DNA of 46,991 nucleotides, from positions 1-46,991 of the forward strand of contig URMA01000014.1 of the NCBI GenBank assembly GCA_900548875.1, written 5' to 3'. The notes under the pieces were generated by a model, which saw only the letters and a program-made list of their open reading frames with translations, was not told the DNA's origin and ran no database searches. Below, one piece after another: positions 8,541-17,331 of this stretch; position 1 is the first letter of the stretch, and every line of letters starts with the position of its first letter. The position numbers and the translations under genes are program-made. Origin of the DNA: an uncultured Porphyromonadaceae bacterium. Its GTDB lineage: Bacteria > Bacteroidota > Bacteroidia > Bacteroidales > Muribaculaceae.

Positions 8541-9524
8541 TTATTTCACGCCTAAAATTTCCTTTATACCGCCCAAAGAGCCCAACACGGAAGTCGCTTC
8601 ATAAGGCATGTAAACCGTCTTCGTGTCGTTACCGTTGGATACCATTTCTTTCAACGCTTCAATATACTTCAAAGCCAGCATATAGGAAGCCGGATCGGAT
8701 TTTGTAGAGTTGACAGCCTCTGCAATCTTTCGTATGGCTTCCGCTTCGGCTTTTGCCTGAAGAATTTTGGCCTCGGCCTCACCCTGTGCTTTTAGAATCT
8801 GCGATTCCTTGTCGGCAAGCGCACGGTTGATTTGCGACTCTTTTTCTCCTTCCGACTTCAAAATGGCCGAAGTCTTTTCGCCCTCCGCCTTCAAAATCTT
8901 CGCACGGCGTTCGCGCTCGGCCTGCATCTGCTGTTCCATGGCATTACGAACACTGTCAGGCGGCGTAATGTCCTGAAGTTCGACACGGTTCACCTTTACG
9001 CCCCACTTGTTCGTGGCATCATCCAACACTGCACGAAGCTTTGAGTTTATCGTATCGCGGGAAGTCAATGTTTCATCCAGTTCCAACTCACCAATCACAT
9101 TTCGGAGGGTTGTTTGAGTCAGTTTCTCGATGGCATTCGGCAAATTGTCAATTTCATACACAGCCTTGAACGGATCCGTTATCTGAAAATAAAGCAGCGC
9201 ATTGATATGTGTTGTCACATTATCCTTAGTGATTACGCTTTGTTCGGGGAAATCATACACTTGTTCGCGCAAGTCAATCTTATCCGACATCCGAACGACA
9301 GCCACATCACGGCCTCCGATAGTTTTCGTCACATAGCGCACATAGATTTTTCTCGGCTGGTCAAGAATCGGCCAAACGACATTAATTCCCGACGGAAGGG
9401 TTGAGTGATATTTACCCAAGCGTTCTATGACTTTTGTTTCACTCTGTCTGATGATAATCAGACCTTTCAGGGCAAATACGATAACGACAAGCGCCACCAG
9501 CCCTACTACAAATAATGTTCCCAT
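8541..9524 (-). CDS. SPFH/band 7 domain protein (stomatin/slipin-like)
   Basis: Membrane-anchored oligomer-forming protein of the stomatin/prohibitin superfamily, found in lipid microdomains and linked to membrane protein quality control. 327 residues. One N-terminal hydrophobic segment (about 4-24) is followed by the SPFH domain with VIERLGKYHSTLPSGINVVWP, RDVAVVRMSDKIDLREQVYDFP and ITKDNVTTHINALLYFQITDP. Then comes a long charged helix (about 195-275) rich in Glu, Ala and Lys, with repeats of KAEGEKTSAILKSEGEKE type, typical of coiled-coil assembly. It is the second gene after nfeD (12-base gap), the standard pairing for this family, and is followed by a strong terminator. Confidence 0.94.
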   Translation of the reverse strand: MGTLFVVGLVALVVIVFALKGLIIIRQSETKVIERLGKYHSTLPSGINVVWPILDQPRKIYVRYVTKTIGGRDVAVVRMSDKIDLREQVYDFPEQSVITKDNVTTHINALLYFQITDPFKAVYEIDNLPNAIEKLTQTTLRNVIGELELDETLTSRDTINSKLRAVLDDATNKWGVKVNRVELQDITPPDSVRNAMEQQMQAERERRAKILKAEGEKTSAILKSEGEKESQINRALADKESQILKAQGEAEAKILQAKAEAEAIRKIAEAVNSTKSDPASYMLALKYIEALKEMVSNGNDTKTVYMPYEATSVLGSLGGIKEILGVK

Positions 9525-9536
9525 AAGTATCCTGAT

Positions 9537-9983
9537 TTATTCTGTTATTTTCTTTTTTACTGTAAGCACAATACTATCAACATGCAGAATCTCCACTTTT
9601 TCACCGACAGCCACCATCGAGCCGTCATCGGTCACAGCTTTCCAGTCGTCACCGTCGACTGCAACGCGCCCTTGATTCCGGCTACCGTCGATTGTTTCCG
9701 TCACCGTTGCCGTCCGGCCAATTAACGCCTCTACCCCACTTTTTGCTTCTGCCTTTTTGCTCTTTGCAAAGGCCTTCAACAGCAACGGACGAACCAAAAC
9801 GAAAGCCAAAGCTGAAAAGACGGCAAAAACAAGTATCTGCCATTTCAATTCGCAGTCCGTAACGGACACAACAGCCGCAACAACTGCACCAATCGAAAAG
9901 CACAAGACAGCAAAACCTGAGGTAAAGACCTCAACTACAACGAGGAGCAAAGCTATAATCATCCAAACATGCCATACTTCCAT
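9537..9983 (-). CDS. NfeD family membrane protein (short form)
   Basis: 148 residues with three to four hydrophobic segments in the first 80 residues, then a C-terminal OB-fold (about 85-148: GVEALIGRTATVTETI, GRVAVDGDDWKAV, GEKVEILHVDSIVLTVKK). This is the short NfeD form without the ClpP-like protease domain. Such proteins partner with the neighbouring stomatin-type protein and are thought to help assemble or anchor it in the membrane. First gene of the two-gene operon, with a consensus-like promoter about 50 bases upstream in the region it shares with the divergent mtnN. Confidence 0.93.
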   Translation of the reverse strand: MEVWHVWMIIALLLVVVEVFTSGFAVLCFSIGAVVAAVVSVTDCELKWQILVFAVFSALAFVLVRPLLLKAFAKSKKAEAKSGVEALIGRTATVTETIDGSRNQGRVAVDGDDWKAVTDDGSMVAVGEKVEILHVDSIVLTVKKKITE

Positions 9984-10030
9984 AACTCATTCAATTATTA
10001 AAATCCGTTATTTGTGTTTCTTCATACCTA

Positions 10031-10061
10031 CAAATATAATATTTTTTTTTATTTTTACAAC
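10031..10061 (-). promoter_or_regulatory. Promoter of the nfeD-stomatin operon
   Basis: Minus strand: GTTG (10058-10061), 19 bases of nearly pure A/T, TATATTTG (10031-10038). The -7 box is an exact TAnnTTTG and the -33 has one mismatch. Expected leader is about 40 bases. Confidence 0.6.
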
Positions 10062-10084
10062 ACATTTAAATCAGAACATTACAT

Positions 10085-10774
10085 ATGAAAATTGGAATTA
10101 TCGTTGCAATGGGCAAAGAACTCCGCCTGTTGCTGAATTTGATTGAAAACCAAAAGGAAGAAGAAAACAACGGCTATAAAATATATTCAGGAAAAATCGG
10201 CAGTCACGACATTTTTGCCATGCAATGCGGCATCGGCAAAGTGAATGCGGCAATCGGCACGCTCACTCTCATCAACGAATACTCTCCGGAACTTGTCATC
10301 AATACCGGTGTTGCCGGTGGAGCTGACTTGTCTGTCGGACAAATGGACATTGTCGTAGGCGATAAAATTGCATATCATGACGTGTGGTGCGGTCCGGGCA
10401 CTGAATACGGCGAAGCTTCGGGCTTTCCGCTTTACTTCGACTCCGACGAAAAGATAACAGGAATTCTAAAATCACTATCCACGGACGACAATGTTAGATA
10501 CGGACTAATCTGCTCCGGCGACAAATTCATTGCAACGGAAGAGGAAGTGAAGGAAATCAAGACGCATTTTCCCGAAGCGTTGGCCGTAGATATGGAATCG
10601 GCTTCCATTGCGCAAGTCTGCTGCCTGAAGAATGTCCCCGTATTTGTCATGCGTGTCATCAGCGACACTCCAGGAGCCGAAAAAGACAACGTAAAGCAAT
10701 ACGAAAACTTCTGGGAATCGGCACCGGAACACACGTTCCAAATGCTTTCCAACATTTTGTCAAACATAAAATAA
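10085..10774 (+). CDS. mtnN: 5'-methylthioadenosine/S-adenosylhomocysteine nucleosidase
   Basis: Cleaves adenine from S-adenosylhomocysteine and methylthioadenosine in the activated methyl cycle; its product S-ribosylhomocysteine is the substrate of LuxS, the next gene. 229 residues, normal length. The N-terminus MKIGIIVAMGKELRLL puts a glutamate at position 12, matching the catalytic Glu12 of E. coli. Also seen: GIGKVNAAIGTLTLINEY, NTGVAGGAD, VDMESASIAQVC with the catalytic-site Glu, and MRVISDTPG with the catalytic Asp. It is the first gene of an apparent mtnN-luxS-beta-lactamase run, with only 10 bases to luxS. I could not identify a good -33/-7 promoter upstream on the plus strand. Confidence 0.95.
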   Translation: MKIGIIVAMGKELRLLLNLIENQKEEENNGYKIYSGKIGSHDIFAMQCGIGKVNAAIGTLTLINEYSPELVINTGVAGGADLSVGQMDIVVGDKIAYHDVWCGPGTEYGEASGFPLYFDSDEKITGILKSLSTDDNVRYGLICSGDKFIATEEEVKEIKTHFPEALAVDMESASIAQVCCLKNVPVFVMRVISDTPGAEKDNVKQYENFWESAPEHTFQMLSNILSNIK

Positions 10775-10784
10775 CCCTTTTATA

Positions 10785-11267
10785 ATGGAAAAAATACCCA
10801 GCTTTACAATCAACCATATCCTGCTGAAACGAGGAATTTATGTATCCCGTCGGGATGTAACAGCCCATGGCGACGTGCTGACCACATTCGACATCCGCAT
10901 GAAAGAGCCCAATCGCGAACCTGCAGTCAGCCAGTCAGCACTGCACACCATCGAACACCTGGCAGCAACTTTTCTGCGCAACCATCCCAAATGGAAGGAC
11001 GATATCATCTATTGGGGACCAATGGGATGCTGCACGGGCAATTACCTAATTGTCAAAGGAGAATTGTCGTCACGCGACATACTGCCACTGATGATTGAAA
11101 CTTTTGAATTCATCCGTGACTTTGAAGGCGATATTCCGGGTGCAACTCCGCGCGACTGTGGCAACTATTTGCTCAACAACCTGCCGATGGCAAAATGGGA
11201 AGCAGAAAAATATTTGCGCGAAGTGCTGACCGTTGCTACTGAAGAAAATCTGGTTTATCCCCAATAG
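10785..11267 (+). CDS. luxS: S-ribosylhomocysteine lyase (AI-2 precursor synthase)
   Basis: Splits S-ribosylhomocysteine into homocysteine and DPD, the precursor of autoinducer-2. 160 residues, full length. The metal site is intact: HTIEH gives His54 and His58 with catalytic Glu57, and DCGNY gives Cys125. The catalytic cysteine lies in GPMGCCTG (82-83). The neighbouring mtnN makes its substrate, so the two genes form a complete SAH-to-homocysteine route. The usual ECGNY is DCGNY here, a mild change. Confidence 0.97.
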   Translation: MEKIPSFTINHILLKRGIYVSRRDVTAHGDVLTTFDIRMKEPNREPAVSQSALHTIEHLAATFLRNHPKWKDDIIYWGPMGCCTGNYLIVKGELSSRDILPLMIETFEFIRDFEGDIPGATPRDCGNYLLNNLPMAKWEAEKYLREVLTVATEENLVYPQ

Positions 11268-11284
11268 CAATCTAATCTGCACAC

Positions 11285-12184
11285 ATGAGAAAAATATTCT
11301 TCAATAAAATCGCCATGCTCTGCTGCCTGGCGATTTGTTTTATATCCTGCAAAGCCTCCTCAAATTTGGAACCGCTTCGCAACGAACTTTCGACCATCGC
11401 CCAACGGCAAGATGCCGAAGTGGGCATTGCCGTTATCAGCGAAAACGGCGATACGCTGACGGTCAACAACGGGAAAAAATACCCGATGATGAGTGTATTC
11501 AAATTTCATCAGGCTCTCGCAGTGGCCGATTACCTGAAACACAACCACCAGTCCCTTGACTCGACACTCCACGTCACAAGAGCCGACCTGCCGGAAGGAA
11601 CTTGGAGCCCCCTCCGCGACAACCGCAAGGAAACGGATTTCGACATCAGCATTGCCGACTTGCTGACATACACACTCCAACAAAGCGACAACAATGCCTG
11701 CAATATCCTGTTCAAGCTTTGTTCTCCGGCTGAAACAGACCGCTACGTCCGTTCATTGGGCATCGATGATTTCCATATTGCCTATACGGAAAGAGAAATG
11801 GGAGCAAATCCTATCCTTTCATACGACAATTGGACGACGCCCTATGCCGCAGCTTCTCTGTTAAAACTGTTCATGGAAAACAAAACGGCCGCAGAACCTT
11901 ATTTCTCTTTTATCAAGGAAACAATGAGCAACTGCGAAACCGGACTCATGCGCTTGCCGGCACCGCTGAAAAACACCGGTGCGACCATCCTTCACAAAAC
12001 CGGCAGCGGCTACATAAACAACGGACGAATTTCCGCAACCAACGACATGGGATGCATTACGCTTCCCGACGGAAAAAGCTACTACATTGCGGTATTTATC
12101 AAAGATTCCGCATTATCTCCGGAAGATACAGAAAAAATCATTGCCGACATATCGAAAACCGTATACGAGCATTTCAAACAATAA
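11285..12184 (+). CDS. Class A beta-lactamase, subclass A2, probable lipoprotein
   Basis: Serine hydrolase of the CfxA/CepA/CblA group, expected to open the beta-lactam ring of cephalosporins in the periplasm. 299 residues. The active site is complete: SVFK (70-73), SDN (134-136), the subclass A2 omega-loop pattern EM followed by YDN (171-182), and KTG (238-240) in HKTGSGYINN. The N-terminus has a hydrophobic segment ending in CFISC; Cys22 may be lipidated, although Phe at -3 is not ideal for a lipobox. It follows luxS by 17 bases in the same direction and is followed by a strong terminator, so it may share the mtnN-luxS transcript. Composition matches its neighbours and no mobile element adjoins, so it looks resident. 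Drug spectrum cannot be predicted from sequence. Confidence 0.93.
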   Translation: MRKIFFNKIAMLCCLAICFISCKASSNLEPLRNELSTIAQRQDAEVGIAVISENGDTLTVNNGKKYPMMSVFKFHQALAVADYLKHNHQSLDSTLHVTRADLPEGTWSPLRDNRKETDFDISIADLLTYTLQQSDNNACNILFKLCSPAETDRYVRSLGIDDFHIAYTEREMGANPILSYDNWTTPYAAASLLKLFMENKTAAEPYFSFIKETMSNCETGLMRLPAPLKNTGATILHKTGSGYINNGRISATNDMGCITLPDGKSYYIAVFIKDSALSPEDTEKIIADISKTVYEHFKQ

Positions 12185-12191
12185 TCCGAAG

Positions 12192-12236
12192 ACAATGAGG
12201 GCAGGCAAAATAATTCCGCCTGCCCTCATTGTTTTA
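12192..12236 (+). terminator. Strong intrinsic terminator after the beta-lactamase gene
   Basis: Perfect 15-bp arms ACAATGAGGGCAGGC (12192-12206) and GCCTGCCCTCATTGT (12218-12232), then TTTT. It separates the mtnN-luxS-bla run from the convergent gene at 12253. Confidence 0.85.
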
Positions 12237-12252
12237 GGTTTATACGTATATA

Positions 12253-12906
12253 TCATCCGGCCGCTGCGATTCTCCACTCCCCTTCATGGTAGACAATCTG
12301 CAACACCCCCATCGAACAGAGACTGACAACGGCATCCTCAGTCGAACTCAAAGACATGTGCATTTCTTTTGCGATGCCTTCAACCGTCGCAAACTCCACC
12401 CTCGAAATATAGGACAGCATTTTTGTTTCCGAATCGGAAAAGGAAAAAACCGTATGCTGCTTTTTCGATGCCTTCCACACTTTCAACATCAAATCAGGCA
12501 CCTGTATGTTTTCGTCGTCTATCCGATAATACGGCTGGCACTGGCGGGTGTCGTCCTGCGCCATCACCGGGGTTGACGATTTGGCAATGGAAACGAGCAA
12601 CACATATTTCCCGTCAATGCAATAAAGAGTCTGTTTCACCTTCTGTGCCGGCTTGCAATACATTTCCGCAGCCTGTTCAATCATGTAGAACTCCTCTTCC
12701 GTACGGATTCCGGCAATATTGCCGTTGTCCTTGACACCAACAAGCAGGCGTCCTCCCTGATTATTGGCAAAAGCTGCTATACTACGGGCTATTTTCCTGG
12801 AATCGGAGATGGAAAACTTAAAGTCCTGACAAACATGTTCCCCTTCTTCTATCAACTCGTAAATCAACTCTTTGTCGTGTATTGCTCTGAAATTCTTGAT
12901 TTCCAT
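12253..12906 (-). CDS. AlbA_2 (Schlafen-type) domain protein with C-terminal winged helix
   Basis: 217 residues. Residues about 15-110 match the AlbA_2/Schlafen domain: EHVCQDFKFSISD, RKIARSIAAFANNQGGRLLVG and VKDNGNIAGIRTEEE. The C-terminal part (about 155-215) looks like a winged helix (SETKMLSYISRVEFATVEGIAKEMHMSLSSTE in two halves). Likely a DNA-binding regulator; ligand and targets are unknown. A longer frame opens at 13272 but runs out of frame through the transporter gene. The ATG at 12906, starting MEIKNFRAIHDKEL, fits the family and leaves a 32-base gap after the upstream transporter, so both may be co-transcribed. Confidence 0.82.
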   Translation of the reverse strand: MEIKNFRAIHDKELIYELIEEGEHVCQDFKFSISDSRKIARSIAAFANNQGGRLLVGVKDNGNIAGIRTEEEFYMIEQAAEMYCKPAQKVKQTLYCIDGKYVLLVSIAKSSTPVMAQDDTRQCQPYYRIDDENIQVPDLMLKVWKASKKQHTVFSFSDSETKMLSYISRVEFATVEGIAKEMHMSLSSTEDAVVSLCSMGVLQIVYHEGEWRIAAAG

Positions 12907-12938
12907 TACTAACCTTTTTTTCGAAATACAATCAAATA

Positions 12939-13895
12939 CTATTTTGCCTCGTCCGATTTCCGCTGCTGATACAATTGCCAGGAATTGATGACATTGTGCC
13001 ATACGCTGTAGAAACCTCCAGCAATGGATGTAATCGGAGTGAAAAACGTATAGCTGATCCAAATTATCAGCACTGTGTTTTTCTGTCCCAGAGCCTGTCC
13101 CGCGGTAATCTTGTCGCCATAGCGAGCTCCCACATATTTGCCGACTGCAAACTGCAATACACAGCATACCAAAGACACCAGGGCAATACCCATCTGAAGC
13201 ACCCATGACATATTCGAATGAACAATCGTCTTCACCGTCATTGCAATGGCCAGCGACAAGGCAACCGCCCACATATAAAACGACAACTCAGAATACGAAG
13301 CCAAACGAGCATGAACGGCAGGCAACAGCTGACGCAACAGCAATGCGCAGATGAACGGGCAAAGCAGCAAAGGAAATACTTTCCCGATAATCAGCAAAAA
13401 CGACGAAAGGAACGACAGTTCCGGATGAGGATGAACCAATGGTGCACATACCGGTATGGCAACTGAAACCATCAGGTTGATCAATATCGTATATGTTGTC
13501 ACGGAAGCCGGATTTCCCCGCAATTTTCTGACCACAACGGCAGCTGCAGTGGCCGTCGGACAAATCAGGCAAAGCATCGCCGCTTCCAACAACACGCGAT
13601 AGTCACTCTTTGGCAACAAGGATGCGACTAACGACAACAGACCAAATACGCCCAACTGTATAAGCAACAGCCACAAATGCCATTTGCAAGGATGAAGGTC
13701 TTTCACGTCCACCCGACAGAAAGTCAAAAACAGCATACCAAAAATCAGCAATGGCTGCACTATTTCTACCGTACGGTTAACGAACGGCCGTGTAGGCTCC
13801 AAAAACGGGATATTTACATACACAAAATAAGCGATAACGCCAAATGCCATTGAAATTGGGAGAATCCAATTTTTCACAAATCTAAACAAACTCAT
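12939..13895 (-). CDS. Bile acid:sodium symporter family (SBF/BASS-like) transporter
   Basis: 318 residues with nine or ten hydrophobic segments, typical of the SBF fold. Family-like features: CPTATAAAVVVRKLRGN in the unwound-helix region (about 113-129) and ALGQKNTVLIIWISYTF near 273-289, where BASS proteins have conserved polar residues. Most gut relatives are called putative transporters; bile acid is only one possible substrate, and other organic acids or vitamins are known in the family. The -7 box TACTTTTG lies about 25 bases upstream. The AlbA_2 regulator follows 32 bases downstream. Confidence 0.85.
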   Translation of the reverse strand: MSLFRFVKNWILPISMAFGVIAYFVYVNIPFLEPTRPFVNRTVEIVQPLLIFGMLFLTFCRVDVKDLHPCKWHLWLLLIQLGVFGLLSLVASLLPKSDYRVLLEAAMLCLICPTATAAAVVVRKLRGNPASVTTYTILINLMVSVAIPVCAPLVHPHPELSFLSSFLLIIGKVFPLLLCPFICALLLRQLLPAVHARLASYSELSFYMWAVALSLAIAMTVKTIVHSNMSWVLQMGIALVSLVCCVLQFAVGKYVGARYGDKITAGQALGQKNTVLIIWISYTFFTPITSIAGGFYSVWHNVINSWQLYQQRKSDEAK

Positions 13896-13918
13896 TTTTC
13901 CTGTTTTTAAAAACTGTG

Positions 13919-13926
13919 CAAAAGTA
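13919..13926 (-). promoter_or_regulatory. -7 box upstream of the SBF transporter
   Basis: Minus-strand TACTTTTG is an exact TAnnTTTG match about 24 bases before the start codon at 13895. No convincing TTTG stands 19-21 bases further upstream. Confidence 0.45.
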
Positions 13927-13992
13927 CATCAAAATCGTGAATTATTGTCCGCCCATTATTGGTTTTCCATTCTCAATGTGCCTCCAAACCTA

Positions 13993-14028
13993 CAAAAATG
14001 CCGGAACTCTAAAAAAAGAATTCCGGCA
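13993..14028 (-). terminator. Intrinsic terminator after the SGNH gene
   Basis: Arms TGCCGGAA (13999-14006) and TTCCGGCA (14021-14028), extended by partial pairs. The minus strand continues TTTTTG. It ends the DUF349-wcaJ-recQ-SGNH run. Confidence 0.75.
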
Positions 14029-14049
14029 CGGCTATCGTTTCCGACATTT

Positions 14050-15165
14050 TTATTTTTCAATCAACGGCTTGAGAACAGGAATCAATTTGTCGGCATAACG
14101 GCGGAAACCGATATCCGTAAAATGGATACCGTCGACCGTACCCTCATTGTCATATCCGGCCAGACCGTCACAATCCACATAGTACAAATCCTTATAGCCG
14201 TCAGCTACAAGCTTGTCATAATTTTTACGGAAAGCCGCATTCTTTTTCGGCAAATAGGATTTGAAGAAACTGTCATATTTGGCATAACTGTACATCGGAC
14301 CTTCCACCATGACAATAGGAACATCCGGACGAAGTTCGCGCAGCGTTTTAATAAAACCGTAAGTCAACGTGTCGCACATCATTTCCGTACAGTTAGGAAC
14401 AGGATCAATTACAAACACATCGGCATCGGCTATTTTTGCCATTGCACGTGCCATGCACAAGTCCATTTTTCCTTCACCGCTGAATCCCAGATTGACAGCT
14501 TCGCAATTCAAGTCGCGCTGAATCATGTTGGTTGCCACCATACCCGTACGTGTCGAGCAACCACCTTGCAAAATACTTGTGCCATAAAATACGATTTTCT
14601 TCGACTTGCGCGGATTGTCGACCTGCGGCATCTGAATGACCGAAGCGCTGTCGACAGCCAGTTCCATCTTTGTCACGCCGTCGTATAAAGGCAAATAGAC
14701 AATATATTCGTGCATCTTGCCGTCGAGATTCTCCACAAAGACCTTTTCACATTCCTTTTTCTCGTTGGCAATCGGACGATTGGTATTGACATATTCCCAC
14801 ACGCCCTCATCAGTCAGGATATACAAATCCGTACCTTTCAAACCCGTATCTGCCATATGGAACATGTGAGTATCCCAAAGCAGCGTATATCGGATACCGA
14901 CACGCTTGGAATCAGTGGCAAAACGGATACCCAAACCGCTGCTGCACTGTGAGCGATTCCACAAATCCGGCCGAACGCTGTCCTTCAGATATTTGGGGAT
15001 ACGCGTATATGGGGTTTCCGTATCAGTGAAACCCTTGTTTATCATTCTGAAATTCAAAGCGTCCACATATTTCAATGGACCATTGTCCTGAGCGGACAAA
15101 CCGGAAGCACCGGCCATCATGAACGCTGCACAAACGGCAAGCATAGTTTTACGAATCATTTTCAT
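14050..15165 (-). CDS. Exported SGNH/GDSL hydrolase with N-terminal GxDLY domain
   Basis: 371 residues. A signal peptide (MKMIRKTMLAVCAAFMMAGA, cleavage near AQD at about 25-27) sends it to the periplasm or beyond. Residues about 40-180 form the SGNH N-terminal beta-sandwich domain with KGTDLYIL. The catalytic SGNH domain follows: block I FYGTSILQGG (nucleophile Ser in GTSI), block II NLGFSGEGKMD (Gly), block III DPVPNC (Asn), block V DGIHFTDIG (Asp/His). Such proteins are usually carbohydrate esterases, often acetyl esterases, but the substrate is not determined here. It follows recQ by 24 bases with no separate promoter seen, and a terminator stands at 13993-14028. Confidence 0.9.
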   Translation of the reverse strand: MKMIRKTMLAVCAAFMMAGASGLSAQDNGPLKYVDALNFRMINKGFTDTETPYTRIPKYLKDSVRPDLWNRSQCSSGLGIRFATDSKRVGIRYTLLWDTHMFHMADTGLKGTDLYILTDEGVWEYVNTNRPIANEKKECEKVFVENLDGKMHEYIVYLPLYDGVTKMELAVDSASVIQMPQVDNPRKSKKIVFYGTSILQGGCSTRTGMVATNMIQRDLNCEAVNLGFSGEGKMDLCMARAMAKIADADVFVIDPVPNCTEMMCDTLTYGFIKTLRELRPDVPIVMVEGPMYSYAKYDSFFKSYLPKKNAAFRKNYDKLVADGYKDLYYVDCDGLAGYDNEGTVDGIHFTDIGFRRYADKLIPVLKPLIEK

Positions 15166-15189
15166 AGTATGTTAGTTTTGTAATTTGGT

Positions 15190-17331
15190 TTAATGCAAGT
15201 TTCTGTCATGGGTAGTCCGATAGATGGCTAACGCCACAGGTATCAAAGTCACATCCACGAGTCTTTCCAACCCGGACGACCAGTTTTCAGCACCGCTAAG
15301 ATAGCCCCTGACAATGATATCATAGTCGCGGGCAGAAATCAGCGCCGAATAGTTATGAAGTTTGTGGAACTGTATCAGCTTGGCCACATGCGAACAAACT
15401 GTTGCTTTCTTCAAGTCGCGCACCGAGGCCACTTCGTCAATCGAACAGCCTTTTTCTATCAGATAGCGGGTCAGTTCCTCCGACGAGCCGGACACCGTTG
15501 CCGAAAGTCCCTTATGCTTTCGCAATGCCCCCACAAACTGCTTGCCATAACGAACCACCTTCTTTTCTCCGATACCCGGAATTTCGGCAAACTCCGGCAA
15601 AGTCACCGGCTTTCGTTCCACCAGTTCATTCAGCACCTTGTCGCTGAACACGATATACGCAGGAACACCTTCTTTTGTTGCTATAAGCTGACGAATGGAC
15701 TTAAGTTCGTTCATCAGTTGCTGGTCAGGAGTAAGCGCCACTTTTTCACGTTCCTTCCGGCCGACGGTTTTCAATTTACGGTCCTTGAACACAATCCGTG
15801 ACATCTGTACCGGAATATTGCCGCGAACAACATCCCACCCGTATTCCGTAATTTTCAAATGCCGGTTTTCATTATAGGCAATTTCAAACAGCCCCATTTG
15901 GAGCATCTGCAACAGATAGCCGCTCCACATAATATGCGACAGCCCCGCTCCAGCCCCAAAGGTCTTTATCTTGTCATACCCCTTTTCCAATACGACAGAA
16001 CGACGGGAACCGCGCAGAACATCTATAAGCAGGTCAAAAGTAATCTGCTGGTTCGTCCGCGCTATCGCACTGATGGCCATCTGGCAATAGACGGTTCCGT
16101 CGAAACGCTCAGGAGGATTTTTACACACGTCACAATTACCGCAATCGTGGTCAAAACGCTCATTAAAATAGCTCAACAGCATACGACGCCGGCAAACACT
16201 TGCCTCGGCATACTCCTGCATACGCTGAAGTTTCTCCTTATTAATTTCCAACTGCCCCGATTCTTCCACGAAATGAGTCAGCATCGCCACATCGGCATAA
16301 GAATAGAACATCAGTGTGTCGGCAGGCATTCCGTCACGTCCGGCACGCCCTATTTCCTGATAGTAGCATTCCACATTTTTGGGCATGTTGAAATGTATCA
16401 CCCAACGAATATTGCTTTTGTCAATTCCCATGCCAAATGCAATCGTCGCACAAATTATGTCAATATCATCGTTCAAGAAACGCTGCTGCACGCTCTGCCG
16501 CTCGGCATTGCTGAGTCCGGCATGGTAGCAAGCTACCCGATAGCCCTTCATGGATAAATAGTCCGTTACCTTTTCCGTGTTGGCGCGCGACAGGCAATAT
16601 ACAATGCCCGCCTGGCCGGGATGTTCATCGATAAACTCTTCTATTCGCAACAGTTTTTCCTTCTCCGTATAGTTGGTTTCCACATTCAGCGAAATGTTCG
16701 GACGGTCGAATGAAGAGATGAACATCCGTGCATTTCTCAACCCAAGCTGACGGACAATATCGTCGCGCGTCAGTTTGTCGGCAGTGGCCGTGAGGGCCAT
16801 AAACGGTATGTTTGGAAAATATTGCTTCAGCACTGCCAGACGCGTATATTCCGGACGGAAATCATGTCCCCATTGCGAAATGCAATGAGCCTCGTCGACA
16901 GCGATAAGACTGATATTCAAAGAATCAGACCATTGCGTCACTTCTGAAAGCAACCGCTCGGGCGACACATACAACAGCTTGATCTGTCCGGCAAACACAC
17001 GCTCCATAATGTCACGGTTAGTCGCCTCCGTCTGCATGCTGTTGAGTGCTGCCGCAGGAATACCGTTGCTACGGAGCGCGTCGACCTGGTCCTTCATCAG
17101 CGCCAGCAACGGCGAAACGACAATGGCACAACCGTCCTTCAGCAATGCCGGAATCTGATAGCATACCGACTTTCCGCCGCCTGTCGGCATCAGGACAAGC
17201 GCATCGCCACCTTTCACGACCTGCTCTATCACTTCGTACTGAATAGAACGGAAGCTGTCGAATCCGTAAAAACGCTTCAACAGCTTCAGTGCACTTTGCT
17301 TTATATCAATCTCATTCTTGTCAGAATGCAT
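15190..17331 (-). CDS. recQ: ATP-dependent DNA helicase RecQ
   Basis: 3'-5' DNA helicase of recombination repair and replication restart. 713 residues, longer than the E. coli protein (about 610) because of an added C-terminal helical/HTH segment. In order: Walker A MPTGGGKS (48-55), DEAHCISQWGHDFRPEY (146-162), ALTATA (179-184), CATIAFGMGIDKSNIRWVIH, QEIGRAGRDG, a zinc-binding module with CRRRMLLSYFNE and CGNCDVC, an RQC winged helix, an HRDC domain (about 535-610, with PEFAEIPGIGEKKVVRYG), and a final HTH_40-like stretch. The start overlaps the end of the phosphotransferase gene by 11 bases, so the two are probably translationally coupled. Confidence 0.96.
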   Translation of the reverse strand: MHSDKNEIDIKQSALKLLKRFYGFDSFRSIQYEVIEQVVKGGDALVLMPTGGGKSVCYQIPALLKDGCAIVVSPLLALMKDQVDALRSNGIPAAALNSMQTEATNRDIMERVFAGQIKLLYVSPERLLSEVTQWSDSLNISLIAVDEAHCISQWGHDFRPEYTRLAVLKQYFPNIPFMALTATADKLTRDDIVRQLGLRNARMFISSFDRPNISLNVETNYTEKEKLLRIEEFIDEHPGQAGIVYCLSRANTEKVTDYLSMKGYRVACYHAGLSNAERQSVQQRFLNDDIDIICATIAFGMGIDKSNIRWVIHFNMPKNVECYYQEIGRAGRDGMPADTLMFYSYADVAMLTHFVEESGQLEINKEKLQRMQEYAEASVCRRRMLLSYFNERFDHDCGNCDVCKNPPERFDGTVYCQMAISAIARTNQQITFDLLIDVLRGSRRSVVLEKGYDKIKTFGAGAGLSHIMWSGYLLQMLQMGLFEIAYNENRHLKITEYGWDVVRGNIPVQMSRIVFKDRKLKTVGRKEREKVALTPDQQLMNELKSIRQLIATKEGVPAYIVFSDKVLNELVERKPVTLPEFAEIPGIGEKKVVRYGKQFVGALRKHKGLSATVSGSSEELTRYLIEKGCSIDEVASVRDLKKATVCSHVAKLIQFHKLHNYSALISARDYDIIVRGYLSGAENWSSGLERLVDVTLIPVALAIYRTTHDRNLH

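Noticed and set aside
12907..13272. N-terminal extension of the AlbA_2 protein
   Set aside because: It overlaps the SBF transporter gene out of frame and has a non-protein-like sequence; Met 12906 fits the family.
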